Below are positions 24,642-32,305 of a DNA stretch of 32,305 nt, in pieces. Made by a program: the position numbers and the translations under genes. Under the pieces are notes generated by a model, which ran no database searches, was not told the DNA's origin, and worked only from the letters and a program-made list of their open reading frames with translations. Where the stretch lies: positions 1 through 32,305 of the forward strand of contig JAJZNX010000126.1 of NCBI GenBank assembly GCA_021852275.1, read 5' to 3'. Positions within the stretch are counted from its first letter, which is position 1. Each line of letters begins with the position of its first letter. The DNA comes from Planctomycetota bacterium. GTDB taxonomy: Bacteria; Planctomycetota; Phycisphaerae; WQYP01.

Positions 24642-25730
24642 TCAGGAACGGATGGCGGCAATCACTGCGTCCGCCACAGCAGAACAACTGGCCGTTCCAC
24701 CCAGATCGCCGGTTAAAACGCGGCCTTCATTGAGTACCGCAAAGGTCGCCTTTTCAATGGCGTTGGCTTCCGCGGCAAGGCCGAACGTATATCGCAGCAT
24801 CATGGCCGCGGTCAAAATGGAACCTACCGGATTGGCCTTGTTGAGTCCGGCAATGTCCGGAGCGCTGCCGTGGATTGGTTCGTAAAACGGCACGGCGTAC
24901 TTACCGTGCGCATCTGGCTCACCGAGGCAGGCGGAGGGGACCAGCCCAATGGAGCCGGCTAACATGGAAGCTTCATCGCTGAGAATGTCGCCAAAGGTGT
25001 TCTCGGTAACAATCACATCAAATTCACTGGCCCGCCGCAACAATTGCATGGAGGCGTTATCCACATAAATATGCTCCAATTGAATATCCGGATAATCCTT
25101 GCTCATGGCAGTGGCGGTTTCACGCCACAATTGGCTGGTAGCCAGAATATTGGCCTTGTCTACACTCAGCAGTTTCTTTTTACGCTTGCGTGCAGTTTCA
25201 AAGCCGACTTTTAAAATTCGCCGAATTTCGTGCTCGCTGTAGGCCATGGTATCCACTGCGGTGCGATCCGGCGCACGGCCCTGAATCCCCTGCGGCTGGC
25301 CATAATACAGCCCCCCGGTAAGTTCACGAATAATCATGATATCGATGCCATTTTTGATAAGCTCATTTTTCAGCGGGCACCGGTCGGCCAGCCCCGGCGG
25401 CAACACCACATGGCGTAAATTGGCAAAAAGCCCCTTACGCAACTCCAGCAGTGCCACCCGTTCGGGGCGTTGCGCCTGGGGCAGAGTTTTATCGCGATCT
25501 GGAAGACCTACCGCCCCAAAAAAAATCGCCTGACTGGCCAGACATACCTGCCGCGTTTCCGCTGGCAATGCGGTACCGTACTTATCAATAGCTGCCCATC
25601 CGACATCCGCATAATCAGCGGTAATTTTGTGGCCAAAGCGTCTGGCAATATCGTCTACGACCCGCATCGCGGCCTTAATTACTTCCACTCCAATACCGTC
25701 GCCTGGTAACACCGCAATTGAAATATTCAT
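24642..25730 (-). CDS. leuB: 3-isopropylmalate dehydrogenase
   Basis: A 362-residue NAD-dependent dehydrogenase that oxidises and decarboxylates 3-isopropylmalate in leucine synthesis. Expected blocks are present: LPGDGIGVEV near the start, LLELRKGLFANLRHV with the substrate arginines, RELTGGLYYG (catalytic tyrosine), the DKANIL lysine, the metal-binding FGDILSDEASM, and the NAD-binding EPIHGSAPDIAGLNKANP. These favour leucine synthesis over isocitrate or tartrate dehydrogenase relatives. The start is ATG 25730 with AGGAG five bases upstream; an ATG 33 bases earlier is unlikely. No other leu gene is in the window. It opens a minus-strand group with rsmD. Confidence 0.96.
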   Translation of the reverse strand: MNISIAVLPGDGIGVEVIKAAMRVVDDIARRFGHKITADYADVGWAAIDKYGTALPAETRQVCLASQAIFFGAVGLPDRDKTLPQAQRPERVALLELRKGLFANLRHVVLPPGLADRCPLKNELIKNGIDIMIIRELTGGLYYGQPQGIQGRAPDRTAVDTMAYSEHEIRRILKVGFETARKRKKKLLSVDKANILATSQLWRETATAMSKDYPDIQLEHIYVDNASMQLLRRASEFDVIVTENTFGDILSDEASMLAGSIGLVPSACLGEPDAHGKYAVPFYEPIHGSAPDIAGLNKANPVGSILTAAMMLRYTFGLAAEANAIEKATFAVLNEGRVLTGDLGGTASCSAVADAVIAAIRS

Positions 25731-25836
25731 TGAAACTCCTGATAAAACCCTTATGAAATTCAAAGGCTATCGCCAATGTATCCGAAGAGCAACCAGGCGA
25801 AAACCCCAGTACCGTCGTCACCATCGCCCGGACAGT

Positions 25837-25865
25837 GTTGACAGCATGCGCGAGCTTGCTTTTTA
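25837..25865 (+). promoter_or_regulatory. Candidate promoter for the CLC gene
   Basis: TTGACA (25837-25842) is a perfect -35 match; 17 bases later TTTTAT (25860-25865) is a fair -10. Transcription would start near 25872, about 108 bases ahead of the CLC start codon. A second AT-rich TATAAA lies at 25875-25880 without a matching -35. Confidence 0.4.
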
Positions 25866-25979
25866 TGCCAAGGCTTATAAATTACATTTGCCTGGGCAGG
25901 ACTGCTGTGCCTGTCGGCCCATGCAGAGAGTAGCGCACAGGCCATTTGATAACTAAGTGGACCACCATCGGATTTAAGA

Positions 25980-27785
25980 ATGGATAACACTCCACTAAGC
26001 GAGAACTCCACAACGGATGGCCTGCCTCTGGCGGTATCACTGGGGCCGGTATTGGAACAACAAGGCCTGGAGTCACAGCGCACATTGCTCGACAATCGTA
26101 CCGGAATGATATGCCTGCTGGCCATTGGTCTGGGGGTCTTTGGCTTTCTGGCAGCCCAGTTACTTATGCACCTCATCGGTCTGATCACAAACCTTTGCTT
26201 TTATGGTCGATTTTCTTTTGCCTTTAGCGATCCCAGCACTCATCTGCTGGGACTATGGGTGATATTGGTGCCTGTCGCCGGTGCCCTGGTCGTGGGCGTT
26301 ATGGCCCGGTACGGCTCTAAAGCCATCCGCGGCCACGGCATCCCGGAGGCTATGGAAACCGTCCTGGTGAATGAAAGCAAAATTCCCGCCCGCGTTACAC
26401 TGCTGAAACCAATTTCAGCAGCCGTCAGCATCGGTACCGGAGGTCCATTCGGCGCGGAAGGTCCGATTATTGCCACGGGCGGCGCTTTTGGATCCCTGGT
26501 TGGCCAATGGGTAAAAACAGATCCCGCGGAACGCAAAATTCTGCTGGCCTCCGGTGCTGCTGCCGGTATGGCCGCCACGTTTGGCAGTCCTGTCTCGTCG
26601 GTGCTTCTGGCGGTGGAACTGCTGTTGTTTGAATTCCGGCCGCGCTCGCTGGTACCCGTGGCATTAGCCAGTGCCACGGCGGCCGGCCTGCGGCTACTGG
26701 TGATGGGTTCCACACCCATATTTGCAATGCCTCATGTTTCCGCTCCCACAGGCTGGGCTTTGCCCATATACGCCTTGATTGGAGCCTTGTTTGGCATTTT
26801 GGCGGTGGGCGTTACACGGGCCGTGTATCTGGCGGAAGATCTTTTTGAAAAGCACGTACACGTGCATTGGATGTGGTGGCCGGCGATGGGCGCTGTAGTG
26901 GTGGGCCTTTGCGGGTATTTTGTGCCACGCACCCTGGGCGTGGGGTATGACAATATTTCTGCAGCCCTTTCCAGTGAGCTTCCCCTAACAGCGCTGGCCG
27001 TATTGGCGGTGATGAAGTGGCTATCCTGGACAGTTTCTCTAAGCAGCGGTACCTCCGGTGGCACGCTGGCACCACTATTTACGATTGGCAGTTCACTTGG
27101 GGCGGTTGCCGGTGGGGCCGTTGTGTCCATGTTTCCACATTGCGGGGTCAATGTTCGCGTAGCGGCGCTGGTGGGTATGGCCGCATTATTTACCGGCTGT
27201 TCACGTGCGTTCCTCACCGCCGTGGTATTTGCGTTTGAAACCACACTTCAACCCATGGGCCTGCTGCCATTACTGGCAGGGTGTACCACCGCGTTTTGGG
27301 TGTCTTGTCTGCTGATGCGTCACACCATTATGACCGAAAAAATTGCCCGTCGCGGCATTACCGCGCAAACACAATACAGTGTGGACTTCATGGACCAGAT
27401 GCTGGTCCGTGACGCGGCGAATCCGCATGTTACCTGCCTTTCCGCCAAGGATAAAATCGGTGCGGTTCGCAAGCTTTTTTTCTCTCCAGACCATCCGCTC
27501 AAGCATCATGGTTTTCCGGTCGTGGATGAACAACAACAATTGATTGGCTTTGTAACCACGCGCGATTTAGTTCGCCCCGATATTTCTGATTTTCAATGGG
27601 TTCAAGATGTGGCCACCACTCCGCCGGTGGTTATCAGTGGCCGGCGTTCGCTGCGCGAGGCGGACATGCTCATGGCCCGTCATAATATTGGCCGGCTGAT
27701 AGTGGTACCGGACGACAATCCAAAATGCGTCGTCGGGATTCTCACCCGCAGCGATCTACTGGCCGCCCACCGCCGAATGAGCTAA
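25980..27785 (+). CDS. CLC-type chloride channel/transporter with CBS domains
   Basis: A 601-residue inner-membrane protein: about ten or more hydrophobic helices (about 43-450) followed by two CBS domains (about 470-595: LVRDAANPHVTCLSAKDK through VVGILTRSDLLAAH). CLC anion-path motifs are GHGIP (118-122, usually GSGIP), GAEGP (158-162, with gating glutamate E160), and GGTLAP near 360-365 in place of the GxFxP loop. Keeping E160 favours proton-coupled antiport over a simple channel. The Ser-to-His change at the first motif is known in a bacterial subgroup, but ion selectivity cannot be told. The CBS pair probably senses adenine nucleotides. Only a weak AAGA precedes the ATG. It is divergent from leuB. 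Confidence 0.94.
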   Translation: MDNTPLSENSTTDGLPLAVSLGPVLEQQGLESQRTLLDNRTGMICLLAIGLGVFGFLAAQLLMHLIGLITNLCFYGRFSFAFSDPSTHLLGLWVILVPVAGALVVGVMARYGSKAIRGHGIPEAMETVLVNESKIPARVTLLKPISAAVSIGTGGPFGAEGPIIATGGAFGSLVGQWVKTDPAERKILLASGAAAGMAATFGSPVSSVLLAVELLLFEFRPRSLVPVALASATAAGLRLLVMGSTPIFAMPHVSAPTGWALPIYALIGALFGILAVGVTRAVYLAEDLFEKHVHVHWMWWPAMGAVVVGLCGYFVPRTLGVGYDNISAALSSELPLTALAVLAVMKWLSWTVSLSSGTSGGTLAPLFTIGSSLGAVAGGAVVSMFPHCGVNVRVAALVGMAALFTGCSRAFLTAVVFAFETTLQPMGLLPLLAGCTTAFWVSCLLMRHTIMTEKIARRGITAQTQYSVDFMDQMLVRDAANPHVTCLSAKDKIGAVRKLFFSPDHPLKHHGFPVVDEQQQLIGFVTTRDLVRPDISDFQWVQDVATTPPVVISGRRSLREADMLMARHNIGRLIVVPDDNPKCVVGILTRSDLLAAHRRMS

Positions 27786-27834
27786 CGGTTCGTCCAATGT
27801 CGCGTGAACTGGCGGACAAAAAATGATTACCTGG

Positions 27835-27864
27835 TTGGAATCGTTTGGGCAATTGGCGTATCAT
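27835..27864 (+). promoter_or_regulatory. Candidate promoter placed for a leaderless lipoprotein message
   Basis: TTGGAA (27835-27840), 18 bases, then TATCAT (27859-27864). The expected transcription start, about six to seven bases on, coincides with ATG 27871. This would make a leaderless message and explain the absence of a ribosome site there. It rests on sequence match alone. Confidence 0.3.
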
Positions 27865-27870
27865 GGCCGA

Positions 27871-28716
27871 ATGTTAAGAAGTCAGATCAATTTTATCTTT
27901 CGTGCTGATCGGTTAGCTCTCGTCCTGGCACTGTCTGTGCTGACCGGCTGTACCTATCGAAAAGAAATAGTCATTACGCCCATGCACCCGGTGGGGATCA
28001 ATCAGAGTAGCAAGCCAGCACCAGTGGTTCATTACCAATACCCAAAGGGATACAGGCCACCGGCTGTGGTAGCCATATATCAGATTCGGCTGCCCATTGG
28101 CACTTTCAGCAACAACAAAAAGATATGGAAAATTCTGCATCCCGCGGTCGGCTCACGTGGAGCCATCGCCCTGCTCCATGCCAATGGCATCCGGGCCGGA
28201 CAGGCCAAAATTCCCGCCTGGCACAAAATCTATAAATTGATCCACAATGCCTCAGGAGCCACCACGTCGACCACCTATTGCCAGACCAGCGGTCTGGCTA
28301 AATTGCTGGTTACCGTAAGAAAAGATATTCGTCGGGAGCTTATTTTCTATCATCAACTCAATGGACGCGCAGTTCTGCGCAGCTACCACGATTGTGACAA
28401 CATCTTTGTACTGGCCATGCATATTAATACCAAAACCAAGAGTACCGTGGTGGAACTGCAACCCGCGGTGAATGTCGGTACGGTGAGTTTCCGTCGCGGA
28501 CCGCATGCCATGGGGCTTACGGCGGGAACACATCCGGATTTGCACGCCTTCGCCAATTTGCAGATCAAAGCCGATATTCCTCCCGGCAGGTTTTTGGTCC
28601 TTTGTCCGTGGCATGCCCGCCAACATCCATTTTCCATGGGATCCCAGTTTTTAAGCGACACCACTCATATCCCCCCGCGCCAGACCGTCCTGATTATGGT
28701 ACCACTGGCGCGTTAG
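27871..28716 (+). CDS. Predicted lipoprotein of unknown function
   Basis: A 281-residue protein not recognised as any family. A basic N-terminus and a hydrophobic stretch end in lipobox LTGC with the lipid cysteine at C27, so it is exported and membrane-anchored. The mature part is rich in beta-prone segments (AVVAIYQIRLPIGTFS, STVVELQPAVNVGTVSF, FLVLCPWHARQ) and has only a few cysteines. The segment giving 'IYQIRLPIGTFSNNKKIWKIL' suggests a compact beta domain. ATG 27871 gives a normal signal length; ATG 27823, 16 codons earlier, would make it unusually long. Neither start has a good ribosome site. It follows the CLC gene but may have its own promoter. Confidence 0.7.
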   Translation: MLRSQINFIFRADRLALVLALSVLTGCTYRKEIVITPMHPVGINQSSKPAPVVHYQYPKGYRPPAVVAIYQIRLPIGTFSNNKKIWKILHPAVGSRGAIALLHANGIRAGQAKIPAWHKIYKLIHNASGATTSTTYCQTSGLAKLLVTVRKDIRRELIFYHQLNGRAVLRSYHDCDNIFVLAMHINTKTKSTVVELQPAVNVGTVSFRRGPHAMGLTAGTHPDLHAFANLQIKADIPPGRFLVLCPWHARQHPFSMGSQFLSDTTHIPPRQTVLIMVPLAR

Positions 28717-29043
28717 TGCTCTGTGGGTTATCGGGTTCAAGGCACTGATCAAGTTAAGGACCGGTAAACTGGCGTCCGAGGTTGTCTTGCGGTTCTGCTG
28801 CGTCCGAGAAGGGGAATTTGCCAATTTTCCTGATTATTTCCATACAGTTAATGCGATAGCAATACTTGTCATGTAATACTCGGTTTTGTGCAGTAGTATC
28901 TCAAGCACTTGGCCGAAGGGATTGAAAAAGTCGGATTTGCCTCTTACGGGATACCGCAGGCTGCCTGTTGCACCCCACTGTGGGGGTGGAACTTGACATC
29001 AGCTCCCGTATAGACGCGAGGGATCTTACCAGAGGGAGTTATC
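28717..29043. other. Intergenic region with direct repeat and hairpin
   Basis: No convincing gene or RNA was seen. GCGTCCGAG occurs twice, at 28772-28780 and 28800-28808. CACCCC (28971-28976) and GGGGTG (28983-28988) form a perfect 6-bp stem with a 6-base loop, about 55 bases before the next start codon. It has no T-tract and is not a terminator. TTGACA at 28993-28998 lacks a -10 box at the right distance. The hairpin could influence translation of the following gene. Confidence 0.45.
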
Positions 29044-30372
29044 ATGAAAGAGTGGATTTTACATCACACTGCATCGTTTACCATTGAAATGCCCAAACCG
29101 TGGACTTGCCGCGAAGAAGCCAACGGCCAACTCACGATTACCGATCCATCTTCCAGTGTTGCCATGACCCTGCAACTTGCCGGTCCGGAATTACACGGTA
29201 CCGGCGGCCGGCCACAGGCCAATACCGCCACGCCGAAGTCTGTCACAGTCATCAACCCCCGCGAAGCCCAGTCGCTCCTGCAGCGTTGGATCACCGGCTT
29301 TTCTAACGTACGGCCACTGACTCCGCCACGGCAGATTCTCGGCTCCAACCACATGACCTGCACAGCCGAAGGTCTGGCCCGTACCGAAACCGCGCTAGGT
29401 CGAATAAAGGATATGATTCAGCGCAACATGCCGGATTGCTGGCGTTTCTGGGCAGTGTTTGACGGCGATAAAATCGTGTTGGCCCGGTGCGTTGGTACAT
29501 GTGAGGCCATGCAGTTTCTGGCACCGGTGATGGAAGCCATCATCTGTTCCCTGGAAATTCATTCAGCCGACAGCCGCGCGGACAAACCCTTTGTGGAAAT
29601 GGTGGTGGAACTTGGACGGCAGCATTTCTCCCCGGAGGAAATCAGCGCCATTGACAATGAAACCCTGAATGTTGGCGGTATGAAAATCCGTATTGATGCG
29701 CTGCAACACCAATACCAACAACAGCCTGATAAGCTTGATGACAACGTTCATCACTTTTTTGACAAGCTGCTGGTTCGCAACGCCGCGGAATCCGTCATCG
29801 GCGACGATGACTGGGAAAACCTGGGCCGACAGGTCATGCCGGTATTACTGCCTGCCGCGGTAGCCAACCGCCTGGATCTGCAGGTGGTTCAGGAGGATTG
29901 GCTGGCCGGCATGAAAATACATTTCGAAATTCCCGGAGCCAATGTACCCATTAGCTGCGCCGATTGCCGCCGCTGGGGCATCGATGCGGAAGAACTGCAG
30001 CAACAGGCTATGAATAATCTTTTGCGGGCCACGCGCAATATGCAGATGAACGGCGGAAAGTATGAGCGCTATACTCTCTTTAATTTCACCCGCACCAATG
30101 CGTTTAATTCCTCACGAATTCTACTGCCAATTTTGTACCGCAACCTGCGTGAACACCTTGGCACAACATTTTATATTGCCATTCCCGATCGCGATGTGCT
30201 GCTGGCCTTTGCTACTGAGGATGAAGCCGTCCTGGACTGGATGCGTAATCAGGTTCGACTGAAGTATTCGCATGCGACCCACCCCCTGTCGCAGCAGTTG
30301 TTCCTGGCTACCCCGGATGGCATTGCCGAAGTGGATTGCCAAGCGTCCACCGGCCATCAGACCACGGGCTAA
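29044..30372 (+). CDS. DUF1444-type protein with extra N-terminal domain
   Basis: A 442-residue cytoplasmic protein without signal or membrane segment. The C-terminal part (about 180-430) resembles DUF1444: FNSSRILLPILYRNLREHLG, then VAIPDRDVLLAF-type sequence (here IAIPDRDVLLAFA), and a HPLSQQLFL segment near the end. DUF1444 is of unknown function. The N-terminal 175 residues, starting FTIEMPKPWTCREEANGQLTITDP, look like a separate beta-rich domain of the kind that binds or presents small ligands, but no family is named with certainty. GGGAG lies six bases before the ATG, a strong start. No close functional partner is evident among its neighbours. Confidence 0.75.
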   Translation: MKEWILHHTASFTIEMPKPWTCREEANGQLTITDPSSSVAMTLQLAGPELHGTGGRPQANTATPKSVTVINPREAQSLLQRWITGFSNVRPLTPPRQILGSNHMTCTAEGLARTETALGRIKDMIQRNMPDCWRFWAVFDGDKIVLARCVGTCEAMQFLAPVMEAIICSLEIHSADSRADKPFVEMVVELGRQHFSPEEISAIDNETLNVGGMKIRIDALQHQYQQQPDKLDDNVHHFFDKLLVRNAAESVIGDDDWENLGRQVMPVLLPAAVANRLDLQVVQEDWLAGMKIHFEIPGANVPISCADCRRWGIDAEELQQQAMNNLLRATRNMQMNGGKYERYTLFNFTRTNAFNSSRILLPILYRNLREHLGTTFYIAIPDRDVLLAFATEDEAVLDWMRNQVRLKYSHATHPLSQQLFLATPDGIAEVDCQASTGHQTTG

Positions 30373-30735
30373 ACCGGGTATCGGAGCGCCGCCAAGGAAT
30401 TTTTCGTCCGATTATTGGAGATCGTTTTATATCTGGAAGACGTCTTCAGCGCACGACCCACTCCCGGGCCAGTACGGAATTGGCGGCTCTCAGGGGCCGG
30501 TAAATGTTCAGGCAGTGGGTGGGAAGGTGACGGCACAAAGACCGGCCACACATGGGGAATTCATACATAACTTATTGGCGCCCGGGAAAAAATCAGTTAC
30601 ATTCACGTCCGGCTTGACGCAGGATGTTGCTGCAAAGTGGAGCCGCGTTACTATTCTATACAACACAATCAAGGCACATTTGCCGCAAACAAAGCCATCA
30701 GGTAAGCCGCCTATGCACAAAATCCAAGAACGACC
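30373..30735. other. Intergenic region with 12-bp perfect palindrome
   Basis: No convincing gene was seen across 363 bases. A frame open from upstream to 30739 has no good start after the DUF1444 stop and reads like noise. The perfect palindrome GAAGACGTCTTC lies at 30436-30447, and its flanks (CTG and CAG, offset by one base) almost extend it. It could be a regulator site. Confidence 0.4.
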
Positions 30736-31230
30736 ATGAATATCAAAAAAATGACGACCGACCGACAGATTCACGCTTGTTTTGACGTGATGGTCCAGCT
30801 TCGGCCGCACTTGCGGCGCGATACTTTTGTCGCGAGCGTTCGCCGGCAGGAAAAAAACGGCTATCAGATAGTAGCCGCTCTGGAGGCGGGACGGGTGTGC
30901 GGCGTTGCTGGATACCGGGTATTTGAATGCCTATCACGGGGGCGCAATTTATATGTCGATGATCTGGTTACTGATGTGGTGTTGCGCTCGCGGGGAATAG
31001 GCCAAGCCATGTTGCACTGGCTGGCGGCCGAGGCACTACGCCAGCGTTGCCGTCACCTGAGCTTAGATTCGGGCGTGCAACGATTTGGCGCTCATCGGTT
31101 TTATCTGCGAGAAGGCATGTGCATCCTGGCGCATCATTTTGTAAGGGAATTAGTGCCGGAAGAAATGGCAGCCGATCGAGCAGCAGCCCAAACAGTGAAG
31201 CGAAAACGCGCCGTAAAAACAACGCGGTGA
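30736..31230 (+). CDS. GNAT family N-acetyltransferase
   Basis: A 164-residue acetyltransferase of the GNAT fold. The acetyl-CoA loop is RSRGIG (84-89, the RxxGxG pattern), preceded by beta-4 NLYVDDLVTDVVL and followed by HLSLDSGVQRFGAHRFYLREGM, the usual final strand-helix pair. A basic tail (KRKRAVKTTR) ends it. The acceptor cannot be told. No ribosome site precedes ATG 30736. The start overlaps a TGA in the other frame (ATGA), which could mean coupling to a short leader frame from ATG 30713. Overall length is normal for the family. Confidence 0.88.
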   Translation: MNIKKMTTDRQIHACFDVMVQLRPHLRRDTFVASVRRQEKNGYQIVAALEAGRVCGVAGYRVFECLSRGRNLYVDDLVTDVVLRSRGIGQAMLHWLAAEALRQRCRHLSLDSGVQRFGAHRFYLREGMCILAHHFVRELVPEEMAADRAAAQTVKRKRAVKTTR

Positions 31231-31344
31231 TGATTCTTCCATTGTGCCGACACTGAAAATGACGTTCTGGCAGCAACGCCGCCCGCGAACGGACAATATG
31301 ACAACCGAAAGTCATGGGTGCGGGCTTAACTGATAGGTGGGTTT

Positions 31345-32121
31345 ATGAAGACGCGTTTTCTCTGGTCCCGGGTATCGGCCGCATGCGCCGTTATTCTGAC
31401 GTCGGGCGTAGTTTTCGGTTACCCCAGGCCGACGCGTTACAATTGCTATGGCGGCGGTTTGGAGGGCGGACGTATCGTGCGGTTATTTCCGCAGGTACTG
31501 GTCCGCCGGGCAGACGGTTTTGGAAGCACCGGCCTGGTAACGTTGAAGGGGCTGGTGCTACCCCGGGTTTTTGATCAGGCCGCTCACCGCTGGCGCGATC
31601 CCTCCAGCGGCTGGTTCGCCCGCTACCGTTGGGTCCGGCAGTATGAATTCTCCACCCTCTCGCTGACTGCGGCAAAAAATCATCGTGGTACGCCCATGGT
31701 GCGGCTCTCATTTGCAATTCCACAGGAACACCAGACAGGCCTGGCCTTCCAACAATTTATTTTGCGCTGGGAACATACCCGACGTGCCGAGTTGCTGGCG
31801 GTTGGTCCAGCCGGTCGCACCGTTATTCTGCTGCATGCCTTTCGCCCGCTCAAGGCGGGCGGGCGTGTATGGCATCTGCTGATTTTCCGCTTCGCCGCCA
31901 CCATCAGTGCTCGCCGGGCACTGGTGTTTCTGCGATTGCCAGCCATGCGAATGCGAATTCAGTCTCGAGCGGAACCGAATCTGCATTTTCCTGCTTATCG
32001 TATTCACCACCGACAACGGCGGGTACTGGTGAGATTTTTTCACCGGGCCAAACTGCCCACACGATGGCTTCCCCGTAAGCCACCCCGACATACCCCCGCC
32101 GGTCCGACAACCCGGCCTTAA
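31345..32121 (+). CDS. Arg-rich exported protein of unknown function
   Basis: A 258-residue protein not recognised as any family. The N-terminus (MKTRFLWSR followed by AACAVILTSGVVFG) is a likely signal sequence with cleavage near residue 25. The mature part is unusually basic, with many Arg, Trp and Phe residues, and a Pro/Arg/Thr-rich tail from about 225. Beta-type segments such as GLVTLKGLVLPRVF and YEFSTLSLTAAKN suggest an envelope protein. AGGTGG four bases before ATG 31345 supports the start. The high Arg content partly reflects GC-rich codons. It is followed by an AT-rich stretch that runs to the window end. Confidence 0.65.
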   Translation: MKTRFLWSRVSAACAVILTSGVVFGYPRPTRYNCYGGGLEGGRIVRLFPQVLVRRADGFGSTGLVTLKGLVLPRVFDQAAHRWRDPSSGWFARYRWVRQYEFSTLSLTAAKNHRGTPMVRLSFAIPQEHQTGLAFQQFILRWEHTRRAELLAVGPAGRTVILLHAFRPLKAGGRVWHLLIFRFAATISARRALVFLRLPAMRMRIQSRAEPNLHFPAYRIHHRQRRVLVRFFHRAKLPTRWLPRKPPRHTPAGPTTRP

Positions 32122-32194
32122 GGGGAAGTCAGGAAATAACCTGTACCATCCGGCGGGTTCTTTTGTCCACGGGCTTTGAACGGATGTTCCAGAG

Positions 32195-32305
32195 CCATTT
32201 ATTACATAAGTAATTTATTTACAATATGTTACATGCTGTTTTTCGCATTTACGTGTAGCCACTAATTTTATTTATAATATTCCTCTTTTCCCTTGCATTT
32301 AATTT
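32195..32305. other. AT-rich tail of the window
   Basis: The last 110 bases are markedly AT-rich compared with the rest of the window, with no frame that looks coding. TATAAT at 32273-32278 is a perfect -10 match, with a poor TTTACG at 32248-32253 upstream (19-base spacer). It may hold a promoter for a gene beyond the edge or mark the border of a different composition block. Confidence 0.4.

Noticed and set aside
28993-29014. TTGACA followed by TATAGA before the DUF1444 gene, considered as a promoter
   Set aside because: The spacer is only ten bases, far too short for a sigma70-type promoter.
30272-30739. Open frame of 155 codons overlapping the end of the DUF1444 gene
   Set aside because: It has no well-placed start after the DUF1444 stop and low-complexity, non-protein-like sequence. 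Its stop overlapping the GNAT start could be chance.

Overview
The window is protein-dense, about 55% GC by eye, and has short intergenic gaps. It looks like a chromosomal segment of a Gram-negative-type bacterium. Outer-membrane lipoproteins, a TolC-type channel, ExbB/ExbD and TonB-like pieces all point to two membranes. The gene mix (von Willebrand A proteins beside ExbB/ExbD and a TPR protein, a DUF58/BatA pair, a DUF2934 protein, a Gfo/Idh oxidoreductase, a short pyruvoyl-type phosphatidylserine decarboxylase) suggests Planctomycetota, perhaps Phycisphaerae. That placement is an inference from gene content and was not tested. I saw no tRNA, rRNA, CRISPR array, transposase or phage gene.

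Layout: (1) 1-2163: a LOG-family gene cut by the left edge (minus), divergent from phoH (plus), then a small DUF2934 gene (minus). (2) 2595-9821: a plus-strand block of two paralogous vWA proteins, ExbB, two ExbDs and an 882-residue TPR-like exported protein. This is the most interesting locus. Both vWA proteins carry a TonB-like S-x3-H motif in their single N-terminal membrane helix, so they look like TonB-type energy-transducing arms ending in a vWA domain. The second has lost key metal-site residues. (3) 9839-13699, all minus: SGNH hydrolase, tyrS, phosphatidylserine decarboxylase, Gfo/Idh oxidoreductase. (4) 14001-19553, plus: MarR regulator, MacA-like adaptor, MacB-like ATPase and permease as separate proteins, and an outer-membrane efflux lipoprotein, together a complete tripartite exporter with its likely regulator. 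(5) 19654-25730, minus: methyltransferase, a BatA/vWA membrane protein, a DUF58 protein, rsmD and leuB. (6) 25980-32121, plus: a CLC transporter with CBS domains, an unknown lipoprotein, a DUF1444-type protein, a GNAT acetyltransferase and an unknown Arg-rich exported protein, ending in an AT-rich stretch.

How they fit together: in region 2, ExbB and the ExbDs would use the proton gradient to drive the vWA arms across the periplasm, with the TPR protein as a periplasmic scaffold or partner. Region 4 is a self-contained drug, toxin or lipid efflux unit whose divergent upstream region holds a plausible promoter overlapped by an inverted repeat. DUF58 and BatA in region 5 usually work with a MoxR ATPase, and none is encoded beside them here. 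The remaining genes are housekeeping (translation, lipid synthesis, rRNA methylation, leucine synthesis) or unassigned.
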